From the NCBI GenBank assembly GCA_016841325.1, contig JAENZJ010000031.1:1-36583 (forward strand): a DNA stretch of 36,583 nucleotides, in the 5' to 3' direction. Under the pieces are notes generated by a model. That model searched no databases. It had not been told where the DNA came from and was given only the letters and a program-made list of their open reading frames with translations. This stretch comes from Thermincola carboxydiphila. Lineage in GTDB: Bacteria; Bacillota; Thermincolia; Thermincolales; UBA2595. The translations under genes were made by a program, and so were the position numbers. Within the stretch, counting starts at the first letter, position 1. The number at the start of each line of letters is the position of its first letter. Of the stretch, positions 6,981 through 14,532 are shown piece after piece.

Positions 6981-7304
6981 TTACGCGTTCTTTTTGCCGA
7001 ATTCTTTTTTCTTATCCTGATCAGGCCTGTTCTTTTCCCCGTCAGGTTTTTTCTTTTCACTGTCCATCAGCTTCACCAGAGTATCATAGTCCTCCTGAAG
7101 TTTGCTCATTTCATCAGCTATGTTAAGCGCTGTCAGCACCGCCACCCTGGCTGTGGTCAGCCTTGGCTGGCGTGCGGCAACCTGTCTCATCATCTTATCG
7201 ATATAGGCGGCCAGCATTCTCAGGTATTCGGGTGAAGCCTCACCCTTTACCGTATACTCCTCACCATAAATCTGCACCGTTGCCCTGCCCTTTTCATCCA
7301 CCAT
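6981..7304 (-). CDS. zapA: Cell division protein ZapA
   Basis: A 107-residue ZapA, the small FtsZ-bundling protein that stabilises the Z ring. The N-terminal beta region reads ATVQIYGEEYTVKGEASPEYLR, followed by the long helix AAYIDKMMRQVAARQPRLTTARVAVLTALNIADEMSKLQEDYDTL that forms the coiled-coil dimer, and a very basic, Lys-rich tail. The start at 7304 (MVDEKGRATV) is preferred to upstream ATG/TTG codons at 7337/7346 because GGGAGG stands six bases before it and the family normally starts about six residues before the first strand. It follows pheT by about 120 bp, a common Clostridia arrangement, and precedes two terminators. Confidence 0.88.
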   Translation of the reverse strand: MVDEKGRATVQIYGEEYTVKGEASPEYLRMLAAYIDKMMRQVAARQPRLTTARVAVLTALNIADEMSKLQEDYDTLVKLMDSEKKKPDGEKNRPDQDKKKEFGKKNA

Positions 7305-7421
7305 ACCGATCCTCCCATTGACTTCTTTTCTATTCATCTTTTTCAATATTCGCCATATATCGGCAAATTCCTGCCGGCGTTTGTGAAAGGTTGTCGGTAG
7401 GCTGTCATAATTCTCTGCTAT

Positions 7422-9839
7422 TCAGCCCCTCAGTTCAGCCTCAAAATGCTCCTTTAAGGCCTGCTGGATTTTTTGGTGAATCACATTCACCTCTTCATCT
7501 GTCAGGGTCCGCTCGGGTGACTGGAACCTCAGGGAAAATGCCATGCTCTTAAAGCCTTCTTTTATCTGGGAACCCTGGTATACATCAAACAGACTGATGC
7601 TTTCCAGGAGAGTGCCGGCGCTCTTCCGGATTACCCGGTTGATATCGGCTGCCATGATATCCTTCCTGACAACTATCGCCATATCCCGTTCCACAGCCGG
7701 ATATTTGGGAAGCGGGCTGTACTGCTTAATCCCGCCCGCATGGCGGATGAGCATCTCCACATCCAATTGCATTACATATACCCTGTCAGGGAGACGGTAG
7801 TTTTCGGCCACATTTGGGTGAATCTCACCAATGATCCCGAGGGTCTCACCCCCGAGCTCCACCCTGGCTGTCCTCCCGGGATGGAAGGAACTTTCCCCGG
7901 ACTCCGGGACCATGTTGTATTTTTTAATGTTCAGGGTATCCAGCAAGGTCTCCAGGACACCCTTAAGGTAATAGAAGTCCATTTCCTGGGCGGCTGACTG
8001 CCATCCCGCCCTGGTACTGCCCATCACGGCAGCCGCCAGGGTGTTCTTTTCTTCAGGCAGTTTCGCACCTGCAACAGGGACAAATATCCGCCCCATTTCA
8101 AAAAATGCCAGGTCCCGGTTTTTTCTGGCCGTATTGCGGGACAGGATATCAAGGATGCCTGGCAGCATCGTAGTCCTCAGGACCCGCTGTTCCTCACTGA
8201 GGGGATTCTGTACCTTGACCGCATTCCTTAACAGGTGCTCCTGGGGCAGGTTCAGCATATCAAAGGCCCTGGGGTTCATAAAACTCAGGGTGATGATCTC
8301 ACTTAAGCCACAACCTGCCATCAGGTTGCAAATGGTGTCAGCCATGACCTGGGCCTCACTCTTGCGCCCTTCGGTACTGGCGCCCTCCGGTAGTGTGGTC
8401 GGGATATTATTGTATCCGAACAGCCGGGCCACCTCTTCGATAAGGTCGATTTCAGTCGTAATATCCCCGCGCCTGGTAGGCGCCTCAACCAGGAAATCAC
8501 TGCCATCCACGGTTACCCCAAATCCGAGCCGGTTCATAATTTCCCTTATCTGCTCACTGGAGACCTGGATACCCATAATCAGGGCCACTCTTTCCGGCCT
8601 CAGCCTGATAACAGGGTTTGCCAGCGGAGCCGGGAAATTATCGACAGCCCCCCTGACCGGCCGGCCCCCGCCCATTTCCTCAATCAGCTGGCAGGCCCTG
8701 GCTGCTGCAGCCAGGCAGCCATTGACATCGATACCTTTTTCAAACCTGGCAGAGGACTCAGACCTCAGGCCCAGGTTTTTGGAAGTCCGGTGGATACTGG
8801 CAGGCTTGAAATATGCCGACTCAATGAGGACTGAAGATGTTTCACCGGTAATTTCAGTATCCAGCCCTCCCATAACTCCGGCGATGGCCACCGGCCCTGT
8901 GGGGTCGGTAATCACCAGCATGTCAGGGGTCAGTTCCCGTTCCACGTCGTCAAGGGAGACCATTTTCTCCCCTTCCCTGGCCCGGCGCACAATAATTGCG
9001 TGTTCGGCCAATTTATCATAATCAAAGGCATGCAGCGGCTGTCCCATTTCCATCATCACATAATTGGTAACATCAACAATATTACTGATAGGCCGGACTC
9101 CGGCAGCCTGCAGCCTTTGCTGCATCCATACCGGTGAAGGACCGATTTTCACATCCCTGACCAGGCGCGCCACATACCGGCCGCATAATTCGGGATTTTC
9201 AATATCAACTGTCACCTTGCCGTCAATGGTTTCTTCAATTTCAGCCACTTTTATCTCAGGCAGTCTGAGTTCTGTCCCCAGTACGGCAGAAACCTCCCGG
9301 GCCACACCCAGCATGCTGAGGCAGTCAGCCCGGTTGGGAGTCAGCTCAAGTTCCAGGATAGCATCATCAAGCCCCAGGAGTTCCCGGGCATCCATACCCA
9401 GCGGGGTGTCTCCGGGGAATTCCAGGATACCGTCCCTCTGGTCCGGGGGAAAATTTTCCGGATCCAGTCCCAGTTCCTGAGCAGAGCATAACATTCCGAA
9501 AGACTCCACACCCCTAAGCTTGGCCCTGGTTATCTTCATTCCGGGAATCGCCCCTCCGACCAGGGCCAGAAGAATAACCTGCCCTTCTCTTACATTTGGC
9601 GCTCCTGTAACTACCTGAAGCATTTCCGAACCGGTATTGATCCTGCAGACCACCAGTTTGTCAGCATTGGGGTGTGGTTCAATTTTTTCGATTTTTGCTG
9701 TGACTACATTTTCAATACCCTTACCCGGATATTCAATATTCTCTACCGCAACACCTGACATTGTCATTCGTTCCGCCAGTTCTTCAGGCGAAACGGGAAT
9801 ATCAACATAATCCCTGAGCCACTTGTATGAAACCCTCAT
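7422..9839 (-). CDS. pheT: Phenylalanine--tRNA ligase beta subunit
   Basis: An 805-residue PheT, the normal bacterial length. It starts MRVSYKWLRDYVDIPVSPEEL, then has the tRNA-binding (EMAP/OB-like) domain at about 40-150 with NADKLVVCRIN and QVVTGAPNV. The B3/B4 editing domain includes RPISNIVDVTNYVMMEMGQPLHAFD. Next come the B5 domain, the catalytic-core-like region with EEVARLFGYNNIP, and the C-terminal FDX-ACB anticodon-binding domain (YSPLPKYPAVERDMAIVV to the end). It forms the alpha2-beta2 enzyme with PheS. The start is supported by AGGAGG seven bases upstream; the gap to pheS is 13 bp, so the two are co-transcribed from the T-box-controlled promoter. Confidence 0.97.
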   Translation of the reverse strand: MRVSYKWLRDYVDIPVSPEELAERMTMSGVAVENIEYPGKGIENVVTAKIEKIEPHPNADKLVVCRINTGSEMLQVVTGAPNVREGQVILLALVGGAIPGMKITRAKLRGVESFGMLCSAQELGLDPENFPPDQRDGILEFPGDTPLGMDARELLGLDDAILELELTPNRADCLSMLGVAREVSAVLGTELRLPEIKVAEIEETIDGKVTVDIENPELCGRYVARLVRDVKIGPSPVWMQQRLQAAGVRPISNIVDVTNYVMMEMGQPLHAFDYDKLAEHAIIVRRAREGEKMVSLDDVERELTPDMLVITDPTGPVAIAGVMGGLDTEITGETSSVLIESAYFKPASIHRTSKNLGLRSESSARFEKGIDVNGCLAAAARACQLIEEMGGGRPVRGAVDNFPAPLANPVIRLRPERVALIMGIQVSSEQIREIMNRLGFGVTVDGSDFLVEAPTRRGDITTEIDLIEEVARLFGYNNIPTTLPEGASTEGRKSEAQVMADTICNLMAGCGLSEIITLSFMNPRAFDMLNLPQEHLLRNAVKVQNPLSEEQRVLRTTMLPGILDILSRNTARKNRDLAFFEMGRIFVPVAGAKLPEEKNTLAAAVMGSTRAGWQSAAQEMDFYYLKGVLETLLDTLNIKKYNMVPESGESSFHPGRTARVELGGETLGIIGEIHPNVAENYRLPDRVYVMQLDVEMLIRHAGGIKQYSPLPKYPAVERDMAIVVRKDIMAADINRVIRKSAGTLLESISLFDVYQGSQIKEGFKSMAFSLRFQSPERTLTDEEVNVIHQKIQQALKEHFEAELRG

Positions 9840-9852
9840 TTTAGTCCTCCTT

Positions 9853-10875
9853 TTAAAACTGTGCTAAAAACCTCTTGTCATTATCAAATAATAACCGCAG
9901 GTCATCAATTCCGTATTTGAGCATAACCACTCGTTCAATGCCAAGTCCGAAGGCAAAACCAGTGACCTCCTCAGGGTCATAGCCGGACATCTGCAGCACA
10001 TTGGGATGGATCATGCCGGCGCCCAGTATTTCCAGCCATCCTGTATTGGAGCAAACACGGCAGCCCTCACCGTTACACATGATACAGGAGACATCCACCT
10101 CAGCGCTGGGTTCAGTAAAAGGGAAAAAGCTGGGCCTGAGCCTGATTTCCCTGTCTTCGCCAAACATCTGCCTGACCACTATCAGTAGGATGCCCTTAAG
10201 GTCACTGAAGGAAATATTCTTATCAACAATAAACCCTTCCACCTGGTGAAACATGGGGGAGTGAGTGGCATCATCATCCCGCCGGTAAACCTTGCCGGGT
10301 CCGATAGCTTTTACCGGAACGTGTGGCGCCTTTTTCTCCATTACCCGCGGCTGGACCGGGGAGGTATGGGTCCGCAGCAGGATGCCTTCATCTATATAGA
10401 AGGAGTCCTGCATATCCCGGGCCGGGTGGTCGGGCGGAAAGTTCAGAGCCTCAAAATTATAGTAGTCCAGTTCCACCTCAGGACCGTCAGCAATTTCAAA
10501 GCCGAGTCCCAGGAAGATTTCTTTTATCTCATTAAGTACTATTACCAGCGGGTGGCGCCTGCCAACCTGAAAAGGCCTGCCCGGCAGGGTCACATCAATT
10601 GTCTCCTCCTGCAGACGCCCCAGTTTCTCCTCTTCTTTCAGGGCCTCGGTCTTCCGTCCCAGTTCAGTTTCAATACTCTGGCGCACCTCATTGGCCAGCT
10701 GGCCTGCCAGGGGCCTCTCCTCAGCGCTGAGGGAGCCCATGCCCCTCAGTATTGTGGTCAGTTCACCCTTTTTCCCCAGGTACCTGACCCTGATTTCATT
10801 AATTTGTTCGAGGTCTGCTGCGGCAGCAATGCTGTCAAGGGCCGCTGCCTTAATCTGCTCAAGCTTGTCCTTCAA
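9853..10875 (-). CDS. pheS: Phenylalanine--tRNA ligase alpha subunit
   Basis: A 340-residue PheS. The N-terminal coiled coil (residues 1-90) contacts tRNA. The class II catalytic domain carries [48 protein letters not shown] (motif 2 region) and [18 protein letters not shown] (motif 3). The enzyme charges tRNA-Phe with phenylalanine. Translation starts at TTG (10875) with AGGAGG seven bases before it. It lies downstream of a Phe T-box leader, so expression should rise when uncharged tRNA-Phe accumulates. A cysteine pair motif [12 protein letters not shown] near residue 265 is a zinc-binding-like insert seen in many Clostridia PheS. Confidence 0.97.
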   Translation of the reverse strand: MKDKLEQIKAAALDSIAAAADLEQINEIRVRYLGKKGELTTILRGMGSLSAEERPLAGQLANEVRQSIETELGRKTEALKEEEKLGRLQEETIDVTLPGRPFQVGRRHPLVIVLNEIKEIFLGLGFEIADGPEVELDYYNFEALNFPPDHPARDMQDSFYIDEGILLRTHTSPVQPRVMEKKAPHVPVKAIGPGKVYRRDDDATHSPMFHQVEGFIVDKNISFSDLKGILLIVVRQMFGEDREIRLRPSFFPFTEPSAEVDVSCIMCNGEGCRVCSNTGWLEILGAGMIHPNVLQMSGYDPEEVTGFAFGLGIERVVMLKYGIDDLRLLFDNDKRFLAQF

Positions 10876-10933
10876 TGTCCTTCCTCCTTAAAACTCCGCA
10901 CTTCACGCGGAATTAAATTTTCCTTCATTTGTG

Positions 10934-11051
10934 GCGAGATGTTGCACAAGATTTTCCTTGCAGCGCCGCCGTGAGAAATGTTCCCGTACTTCGCCAGGAA
11001 CAAGGTTACTTTTCTCCGGCGGTGCTGCGGAAAATCGGTGCAATACCTCAC
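10934..11051. repeat. 118-bp imperfect palindrome between the T-box terminator and pheS
   Basis: The left arm GCGAGATGTTGCACAAGATT... and the reverse complement of the right end GTGAGGTATTGCACCGATTT... align over about 45 bp with few mismatches and two short gaps; the conserved core reads TTGCAC, GATTTTCC, GCAGC and CCGCCG. A smaller hairpin GTTCC...GGAAC fills the centre. It has the look of a MITE- or REP-type mobile palindrome. In the transcript it would fold into a long hairpin just before the pheS ribosome binding site. I recall similar palindromes in related genomes, but cannot test that here. Confidence 0.65.
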
Positions 11052-11063
11052 TACATTCCCGGC

Positions 11064-11365
11064 AAAAATAAAAAAGCCTTCTCCCGGTAAGGGACGAAAG
11101 CTATATATTCCGCGGTACCACCCTTTTTAGTTAAAGATAACCCACTCTTCTGCCAGGCCGCAGAACCTGCTGCTGCCTGCCTCCCTGTAACGGTGGAGGG
11201 TTCCGGCCAGACCTACTATTGCCCGGGCTTCTGACACCGGCAGCAAATTCAGTCCGCTGTTCCCGGGTGAACTTCACCTGACCTAACCAATAAGGGCTTC
11301 CAGTCTGCGGCCCTTAATCCCTGGTGGAAAATTATCCAGATTACTTCTCCCGTTCATCACATTTG
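11064..11365 (-). ncRNA. T-box riboswitch leader, specifier TTC (Phe), controlling pheST
   Basis: The T-box core AGGGTGGTACCGCGG is at about 11124-11110 on the minus strand, followed by the intrinsic terminator AGCTTTCGTCCC/GGGAGAAGGCT with TTTTTTATTTTT (11102-11065). Upstream, Stem I shows the AGTA element (11345-11342) on its 5' side and GAA-G-TTC-ACCC on its 3' side; the specifier codon TTC is 11271-11269 and encodes Phe, agreeing with the downstream genes. Uncharged tRNA-Phe would pair with TTC and with the TGGTACCGCG bulge to favour the antiterminator. Confidence 0.92.
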
Positions 11366-11396
11366 GGTAGCCTGTGAAATTGTATATTGCGGTCCT

Positions 11397-11510
11397 TTAG
11401 TGGACAGCCAGTCTCTTGCACTGCCCTGCCAGCCTGCGGTAATTAATATACGCAGTTACAGAACCGGTTGCTTCGAATATCCTCCAAAAAAATTCGGCGG
11501 GTGATAACAT
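11397..11510 (-). CDS. YqzL-like small protein (37 aa) in the pheST leader
   Basis: A 37-codon frame from ATG (11510) to TAA encodes MLSPAEFFWRIFEATGSVTA followed by YINYRRL and a basic tail. The pattern WxxFExTGxxxAYxxY matches the small YqzL family of Firmicutes, whose function is unknown. A ribosome-binding-like AGGTAGTGG lies a few bases upstream and the pheST promoter lies about 45 bp before it, so it would be the first gene of the transcript, ahead of the T-box. I recall a YqzL-type gene between the SpoU methyltransferase and pheS in related genomes, which fits, but this has not been checked. Confidence 0.62.
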   Translation of the reverse strand: MLSPAEFFWRIFEATGSVTAYINYRRLAGQCKRLAVH

Positions 11511-11556
11511 GAAACCACTACCTTTCAATTCTCTTTTTGGGGACCTTTCGAAAACG

Positions 11557-11585
11557 ATTATAACATAACCTCTAATTATTTACAA
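11557..11585 (-). promoter_or_regulatory. Sigma-A-type promoter of the yqzL-like/T-box/pheST-zapA operon
   Basis: On the minus strand TTGTAA (11585-11580) and a perfect TATAAT (11562-11557) are separated by 17 bp. Transcription should start near 11550, giving a leader of about 670 nt before pheS that contains the small ORF, the T-box and the palindrome. Confidence 0.75.
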
Positions 11586-11598
11586 GTTTCACTTACGT

Positions 11599-12414
11599 TC
11601 AGCCGCCCCGGCAGAAGGCCTCATAGAGTGTGATTCCGGCTGCAACCGCCACATTAAGGGATTCTGCCTTGCCAGGCATGGGTATTTTTACCAGAACATC
11701 AGCAGCCTTAGTAAATTCCGGGGAGACGCCCCTGGCTTCACTCCCGAAAACAACCGCCAACGGCCGCTCCAGCCGGGCTTCAGAAAGCGGTACAGCAATG
11801 TCACCGGGGGATGTAGCGGCCACACTAATCCCCTTTTCCCGCAGCAGGGTCAGCAAATCTGAAGGTTCAGCATCACGGACAACCGGAAGGTGAAATACTG
11901 AACCCATGGCAGCTCGCAGCACTTTTCCGTTATATATGTCGGCACAGCCGCCTGTGGTAATCACCGCATCAACTCCAAAGGCATCTGCGGTCCTGATTAT
12001 TGTCCCTGTGTTGCCCGGGTCCTGGACCCCGTCAATTATCACCAGCAGCGTCCCGGGGCCTGTCTTTACAGCAGCCAGGGACCCCAGACCCGTTTCCTGC
12101 ATCCTGACCAGACCCAGCAGCCCAGGCGGGGTTTCGGTCTCACTCATGTATTCCATAACATCATCACTGACTATGACAACTTCTGATTTAAGGCCCGGAC
12201 GGTGCACCAGTTCCGTTACCGCCGCGTGTGCCAGGGCCTGTTCGGCAACTATGATTTTCTCAGGTGAGACCCCTGAAGAAAGAGCCTCATTGATGACCTT
12301 GTGTCCCTCAATGACAAAAAACCCTTCCGCCTCCCGGGTACGCTTGCTGCCTAGCGCCCTGACCAGCTTTACCAGGCTGTTATGCCTGCTGGTAATCACC
12401 ACACTCCTATTCAC
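11599..12414 (-). CDS. TrmH/SpoU-family RNA 2'-O-methyltransferase
   Basis: A 271-residue SPOUT enzyme that methylates ribose 2'-OH of rRNA or tRNA with SAM. An N-terminal substrate-binding domain (ITSRHNSLVKLVRAL, EGFFVIEGHKVINEAL) precedes the knotted catalytic domain: motif 1 DPGNTGTIIRTADAFGVDAVI, motif 2 VVFGSEARGVSPEF, motif 3 VKIPMPGKAESLNVAVAAGITLYE. The exact nucleotide target cannot be told from sequence. The start is taken at GTG (12414), eight bases after GAGGAG; a TTG at 12420 is the alternative. It overlaps the ktrA stop by 8 bp, so the two are translationally coupled. It precedes the pheST promoter. Confidence 0.85.
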   Translation of the reverse strand: MNRSVVITSRHNSLVKLVRALGSKRTREAEGFFVIEGHKVINEALSSGVSPEKIIVAEQALAHAAVTELVHRPGLKSEVVIVSDDVMEYMSETETPPGLLGLVRMQETGLGSLAAVKTGPGTLLVIIDGVQDPGNTGTIIRTADAFGVDAVITTGGCADIYNGKVLRAAMGSVFHLPVVRDAEPSDLLTLLREKGISVAATSPGDIAVPLSEARLERPLAVVFGSEARGVSPEFTKAADVLVKIPMPGKAESLNVAVAAGITLYEAFCRGG

Positions 12415-13054
12415 GTTCAATGCTCCTCAGGTTGTCATTGTCACCAATAGCCACCAGGATATCATTTTCCTTTATGGGGTCATCAGGTGAAGGGGATACA
12501 ATAATCTCCCCATCTCGTTTGATAGCCATAATGGTTATTTTGTATTTGGCCCTTAGCGCCGATTCCTTCAGAGTTTTGCCGACCAGGGTGTCAGGAGCTA
12601 CAACCTCCAGGATACTATGGTCAGGAGACAGTTCTATGTGGTCCAGCACATTAGAGGAAACCAGGGAATGGGCCAGCCGTGCCCCCATATCCCGCTCCGG
12701 GAAAACGACCTTGTCAGCCCCTATCTTCGCCAGGACCTTACCGTGCAGTTCGGTCTGGGCCTTGGTAACAACACACTTAACCCCCAGTTCCTTCAGGAGC
12801 ACGGTAACCAGAATACTGGCCTGCATATCCTGACCGATAGCAACTATAACCACATCAAAATTCCTGATCCCCAGGGCCTTAAGGGCCTGTTCGTCCTTGG
12901 CATCAGCCTGGATGGCATGGGTGACAAAATTAACAACTTCCTGGATTCTCTCCTGGTCATCATCAATGGCCAGTACCTCATAACCCATGGTGTGCAGTGT
13001 TTTGGCAACCCCGGTACCAAACCTGCCCAGTCCGATCACCGCAAATTGTTTCAT
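12407..13054 (-). CDS. ktrA: Potassium uptake regulatory subunit KtrA/TrkA family
   Basis: A 215-residue RCK protein that gates the KtrB channel in response to nucleotide binding. The N-terminal Rossmann fold has the GLGRFG nucleotide motif (about residues 8-13) with acidic DDDQE at the end of strand 2, followed by GADKVVFPERDMGARLA. The C-terminal RCK_C (TrkA_C) domain spans about 135-215 (LVGKTLKESALRAKYKITIMAIKRDGE). GGGGG lies eight bases before the ATG. It is directly downstream of ktrB (43 bp gap) and forms a Ktr K+ uptake operon with it, coupled to the RNA methyltransferase. Confidence 0.9.
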   Translation of the reverse strand: MKQFAVIGLGRFGTGVAKTLHTMGYEVLAIDDDQERIQEVVNFVTHAIQADAKDEQALKALGIRNFDVVIVAIGQDMQASILVTVLLKELGVKCVVTKAQTELHGKVLAKIGADKVVFPERDMGARLAHSLVSSNVLDHIELSPDHSILEVVAPDTLVGKTLKESALRAKYKITIMAIKRDGEIIVSPSPDDPIKENDILVAIGDNDNLRSIERE

Positions 13055-13097
13055 AATATATTACCCCCTGTCCCGCAATAAGTTCCCGGTGAGCAGG

Positions 13098-14447
13098 TTA
13101 ACCCACCATTATTTTTTCCTCAGCCATGTGATACAGGGCCTTTTGCCTTCTCTGGGCCAGCGCAAAAGCTATTGTCAGCGGACCCAGCCGCCCGGCATAC
13201 ATTGTAAAAATGATGACCAGTTTCCCCAGAACGGTCAGCTTTGGCGTAAGGCCCATACTGAGCCCGACAGTACCGAAAGCGGATGTGGCCTCAAAAAGCA
13301 CTGCCAGGAACTCGGCACTTTCAGTTACGGTTAACAACATTGTAATCATGATCAGAAAAGCAATGGAGGCGGCTACAATTGTCAGGGACCGCTGCACAAT
13401 ATCCCTGGGCAGCCTGCGCCCAAACATCTCCACATCCTCCTTACCCCTGACCATTGCAATTACAGCCATCACCAGGGCTGCAAATGTGGATGTCTTCACT
13501 CCGCCGCCGGTAGACCCCGGAGAGGCCCCGATAAACATAAAGATAATCAGCAGGAACTGGGTGGCATTCCTTAAACCGGCAATGTCAAGGGAATTAAAAC
13601 CCGCCGTCCGGGGTGTCATGCCCTGGAACCACGATGCCGTAAGTTTTGCCTGCAGCGGCATGCCCTTCATGGTTGCCGCATTATTGAACTCCAGCAGAAA
13701 AACGGCTGCCATTCCTGCAGCCAGCAGGACCACAGTCGTACTGATAACAACCTTGGTATGCAGGGAAAACCTCTGCCATTTTCTCTTAGTCAATATATCG
13801 ATAATTACACTAAAACCCAGGCCGCCCAGGATGACTAGAAGTGAAACCACCAGGTTCACCGGGACATCTGAGACATAACCTGTCAGGCTCCTGAAGTCAC
13901 CCATCAGGTCAAAACCGGCGTTATTGAATGCCGATACCGAATGAAACACTCCGTAATACATCCCCCGGGCCAGCCCGAATTCCCCGGCAAACCTGAGACC
14001 AAGGACCAGGGCTGCCACACCCTCAATTAAAAAGGTAATCGCCAGGACAGCCTTGGCCAGCCTGACCACCCCTTCTATGGACAACTTATTATAAGCCTCC
14101 TGCATAATCAGCCTTTCCCGAAGGCTGATCTTCTTGCCAAGCAGCAGCGCAAACAGGGTACCCATGGTCATAAAACCCAGGCCGCCGACCTGGATAAGCA
14201 GTAGGATAACAACCTGGCCAAAGGTGGAAAAATATGTACCGGTGTCAAACACAACCAGGCCGGTAACACACACGGCTGAAGTGGCGGTAAACAATGAGTC
14301 AATAAAGTCTGTCGGTTCTCCGGAAGCGCTGGAAACCGGCAGCGACAGGAGAACAGCACCAAACAGAATCAAGCCGGCAAACCCTATCACAAGAACCTGT
14401 GACGGGGTAAACCGGTCAAAAATATTACCATGTATTTTCAGTTTCAT
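13098..14447 (-). CDS. ktrB: Potassium uptake channel KtrB (TrkH/KtrB family)
   Basis: A 449-residue membrane protein with the four-repeat K+ channel fold (two transmembrane helices and a P-loop per repeat). P-loop/filter segments are visible: TATSAVCVTGL (repeat 1), HSVSAFNNAGFDL (repeat 2), QGMTPRTAGFNSLDI (repeat 3) and EATSAFGTVGLSMGL (repeat 4), each with the single key glycine typical of Trk/Ktr. The start at 14447 (MKLKIHGNIFDRFTPSQ) is preferred over 14492 because GGAGG and AGGGG lie just before it and because the length then matches KtrB (about 450). It is co-transcribed with ktrA; Ktr mediates K+ uptake, often Na+-dependent. Confidence 0.92.
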   Translation of the reverse strand: MKLKIHGNIFDRFTPSQVLVIGFAGLILFGAVLLSLPVSSASGEPTDFIDSLFTATSAVCVTGLVVFDTGTYFSTFGQVVILLLIQVGGLGFMTMGTLFALLLGKKISLRERLIMQEAYNKLSIEGVVRLAKAVLAITFLIEGVAALVLGLRFAGEFGLARGMYYGVFHSVSAFNNAGFDLMGDFRSLTGYVSDVPVNLVVSLLVILGGLGFSVIIDILTKRKWQRFSLHTKVVISTTVVLLAAGMAAVFLLEFNNAATMKGMPLQAKLTASWFQGMTPRTAGFNSLDIAGLRNATQFLLIIFMFIGASPGSTGGGVKTSTFAALVMAVIAMVRGKEDVEMFGRRLPRDIVQRSLTIVAASIAFLIMITMLLTVTESAEFLAVLFEATSAFGTVGLSMGLTPKLTVLGKLVIIFTMYAGRLGPLTIAFALAQRRQKALYHMAEEKIMVG

Positions 14448-14500
14448 TCCCCTTCTGCCTCCAAACAACCTGTGGGTTCCCTGCAAAATCATTAATTCCC

Positions 14501-14530
14501 ATTATAAAACTATTTCATTCTTTTGGCAAA
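14501..14530 (-). promoter_or_regulatory. Possible promoter of ktrBA
   Basis: On the minus strand TTTGCC (14530-14525), an 18-bp spacer and TATAAT (14506-14501) lie between the kinase gene stop and ktrB. The -10 is perfect but the -35 is weak. It would separate ktrBA transcription from the Tad locus upstream; no clear terminator was seen between them. Confidence 0.45.
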
Positions 14531-14532
14531 CC

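Noticed and set aside
6779-7060. Minus-strand Lys/Arg-rich frame running through the zapA end and both terminators
   Set aside because: It crosses two terminators and is out of frame with zapA; composition follows the A-rich DNA.
8041-9021. Long plus-strand frame (326 codons) within pheT
   Set aside because: Shadow of pheT codon bias; serine/arginine-rich with no motifs.
10934-11051. A second T-box or other riboswitch in the pheS leader
   Set aside because: There is no T-box core or specifier arrangement here; the segment is a simple long palindrome.
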